Shown here: one piece after another, positions 6,592 through 7,521 of the stretch
Layout: each line of letters opens with the position of its first letter
How positions within the stretch are numbered: the first letter of the stretch is position 1
NCBI GenBank assembly: GCA_013695775.1
Contig: JACCZV010000074.1
Span: 1-7,521 of the forward strand
DNA: 7,521 bases
DNA from: Chitinophagales bacterium
GTDB lineage: Bacteria > Bacteroidota > Bacteroidia > Chitinophagales > UBA10324
Direction of reading: 5' to 3'
Made by a program: the position numbers and the translations under genes
Notes under the pieces: model-generated
Database searches by the model: none
The model's input: the letters and a program-made list of their open reading frames with translations, nothing else
What the model was told of the DNA's origin: nothing

Positions 6592-6621
6592 TTTGCTGAT
6601 GCCATTTTAGATCTAACTTTT
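6592..6621 (+). promoter_or_regulatory. Candidate promoter of the APC permease gene
   Basis: TTTG (6592-6595) and TAACTTTT (6614-6621) are separated by 18 bases, resembling the Bacteroidota -33 TTTG and -7 TAnnTTTG pair with one mismatch at the last base. It lies just after the upstream terminator. Transcription would begin only a few bases before the ATG at 6631, giving a nearly leaderless mRNA, which lowers confidence or argues for a later start codon. Confidence 0.3.
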
Positions 6622-6630
6622 CCGGCACTT

Positions 6631-7521
6631 ATGATATCAGGTAATTCATCTGCTAAAGGTCCACCCTTAGTTCGGGGCCTGAACCTGATGCAGGCTACCT
6701 CTATAAATATGATTGATATGGTCGGAATTGGCCCTTTCATCACCCTACCGTTGGTGATAGGTGCCATGAATGGTCCGCAATCTATTATTGCCTGGCTCCT
6801 CGGGGCTTTTCTTGCTTTTATGGATGGTTTCGTGTGGAGTGAGCTTGGAGCTGCGATGCCACTGGCAGGTGGCAGTTATCAGTTTTTGAATAATATTTAC
6901 GGCCGGAAAAGATGGGGCTCGCTATTTTCATTTCTATACATCTGGCAAACCATTATCCAGGCCCCCTTGGTGATAGCCTCGGGCGCTATAGGCTTTGCCA
7001 CCTATTTTCAATACCTGATACCATTATCCTCACTTGAACAAAAGATTATAAGCGGTTCTGTAGTAGTGGTGATCTATCTATTGCTTAACAGGAATATTGT
7101 GTCAGTAGGCCGCGTGTCAATATTTTTATGGGTAGGTGTAGTCGTTACTATGGCTTGGCTGATAATTGGAGGATTAACGCATTTCAATTCATCTCTGGCA
7201 TTCACCTATCCGGAAGGAGCTTTCGATTTGAATGCAGTCTTTTTTTTAGGGTTAGGCAATGCCTCTATAAAAACGGTGTACTCATATCTAGGGTATTATA
7301 ACGTCTGCCACCTGGGAGCAGAAATCAAACAACCTGAGCGAAATATTCCAAGAAGTATTTTTATCTCAATAGCAGGAATTGCGATACTCTATTTACTGAT
7401 GCAAATCTCTGTTTTGGGAGTAATACCCTGGCAGGAGGCAAAAGACGCCCCATTCATCGTATCAACCTTCTTTGAAAAAATCTATGGAAAGACAGCAGCT
7501 AATGTAGCCACAATAATGATC
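6631..7521 (+). CDS. APC-superfamily amino acid/polyamine-type permease (3' end outside window)
   Basis: The frame stays open from the ATG at 6631 to the window edge: 297 codons of a family normally around 430-500 aa. Segments typical of APC transporters are present: the unwound helix 1 region VGIGPFITLP (31-40), SELGAAMPLAGGSYQFL (70-86) at the helix 2-3 junction, and the helix 6 to loop region YSYLGYYNVCHLGAEIKQ (217-234) followed by PERNIPRSI (235-243). Seven or so hydrophobic helices can be counted before the cut. The family imports or exchanges amino acids, polyamines or related compounds across the inner membrane; the substrate cannot be assigned. Fourteen residues precede the conserved RGLNLMQATS start of helix 1, which supports this ATG, although no Shine-Dalgarno is seen. 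It is separated from the transaldolase by a terminator and probably has its own promoter. Confidence 0.88.
   Translation, partial: MISGNSSAKGPPLVRGLNLMQATSINMIDMVGIGPFITLPLVIGAMNGPQSIIAWLLGAFLAFMDGFVWSELGAAMPLAGGSYQFLNNIYGRKRWGSLFSFLYIWQTIIQAPLVIASGAIGFATYFQYLIPLSSLEQKIISGSVVVVIYLLLNRNIVSVGRVSIFLWVGVVVTMAWLIIGGLTHFNSSLAFTYPEGAFDLNAVFFLGLGNASIKTVYSYLGYYNVCHLGAEIKQPERNIPRSIFISIAGIAILYLLMQISVLGVIPWQEAKDAPFIVSTFFEKIYGKTAANVATIMI

Overview
The window looks like a chromosomal segment from a Bacteroidota bacterium, probably from the Chitinophagia/Sphingobacteriia-like part of the phylum; that placement is an inference. The supporting signs are AT-rich intergenic DNA, few Shine-Dalgarno sequences, a perfect TAnnTTTG -7 promoter element in front of the SRP RNA, signal peptides ending in Gln-rich junctions, a Bacteroidota-type FucP/GluP sugar transporter, a short MerR-like regulator, and a Wzi/RemB-like outer-membrane beta-barrel protein with a C-terminal phenylalanine.

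Layout. Positions 1-303 hold no gene. They are very AT-rich, but contain a sharply bounded GC-rich island (about 132-200) with a palindromic core. Two minus-strand genes follow, read from right to left: a DedA-family membrane protein (1423-746), then a small secreted lipocalin-like protein (699-304). They are 46 bp apart and probably co-transcribed. Divergent from them are two plus-strand genes: a 12-TM sugar:H+ symporter of the FucP type (1700-2980) and a 554-aa outer-membrane barrel protein (3096-4760, GTG start). A MerR-type regulator (5168-4770, minus) converges on the barrel gene with a 9-bp gap.

Positions 5169-5706 have no convincing gene. They end in a promoter and a small bacterial SRP (4.5S) RNA at about 5716-5817. 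Only about 33 bp later starts a transaldolase/fructose-6-phosphate aldolase-family gene (5851-6507), closed by a strong intrinsic terminator (6543-6572). The window ends inside an APC-superfamily permease gene (from 6631, still open at 7521).

Functionally this is mostly core or housekeeping content: envelope proteins, sugar uptake, a pentose-phosphate enzyme, protein targeting RNA and an amino-acid/polyamine-type transporter. I found no transposase, integrase, CRISPR array, toxin-antitoxin pair or defence cluster, and no evidence for a new multi-gene system. The items most worth a second look are the GC-rich palindromic element at the left end, the SRP RNA packed directly upstream of the transaldolase gene, a 12-bp repeat in the large gap, and the Wzi/RemB-like barrel.
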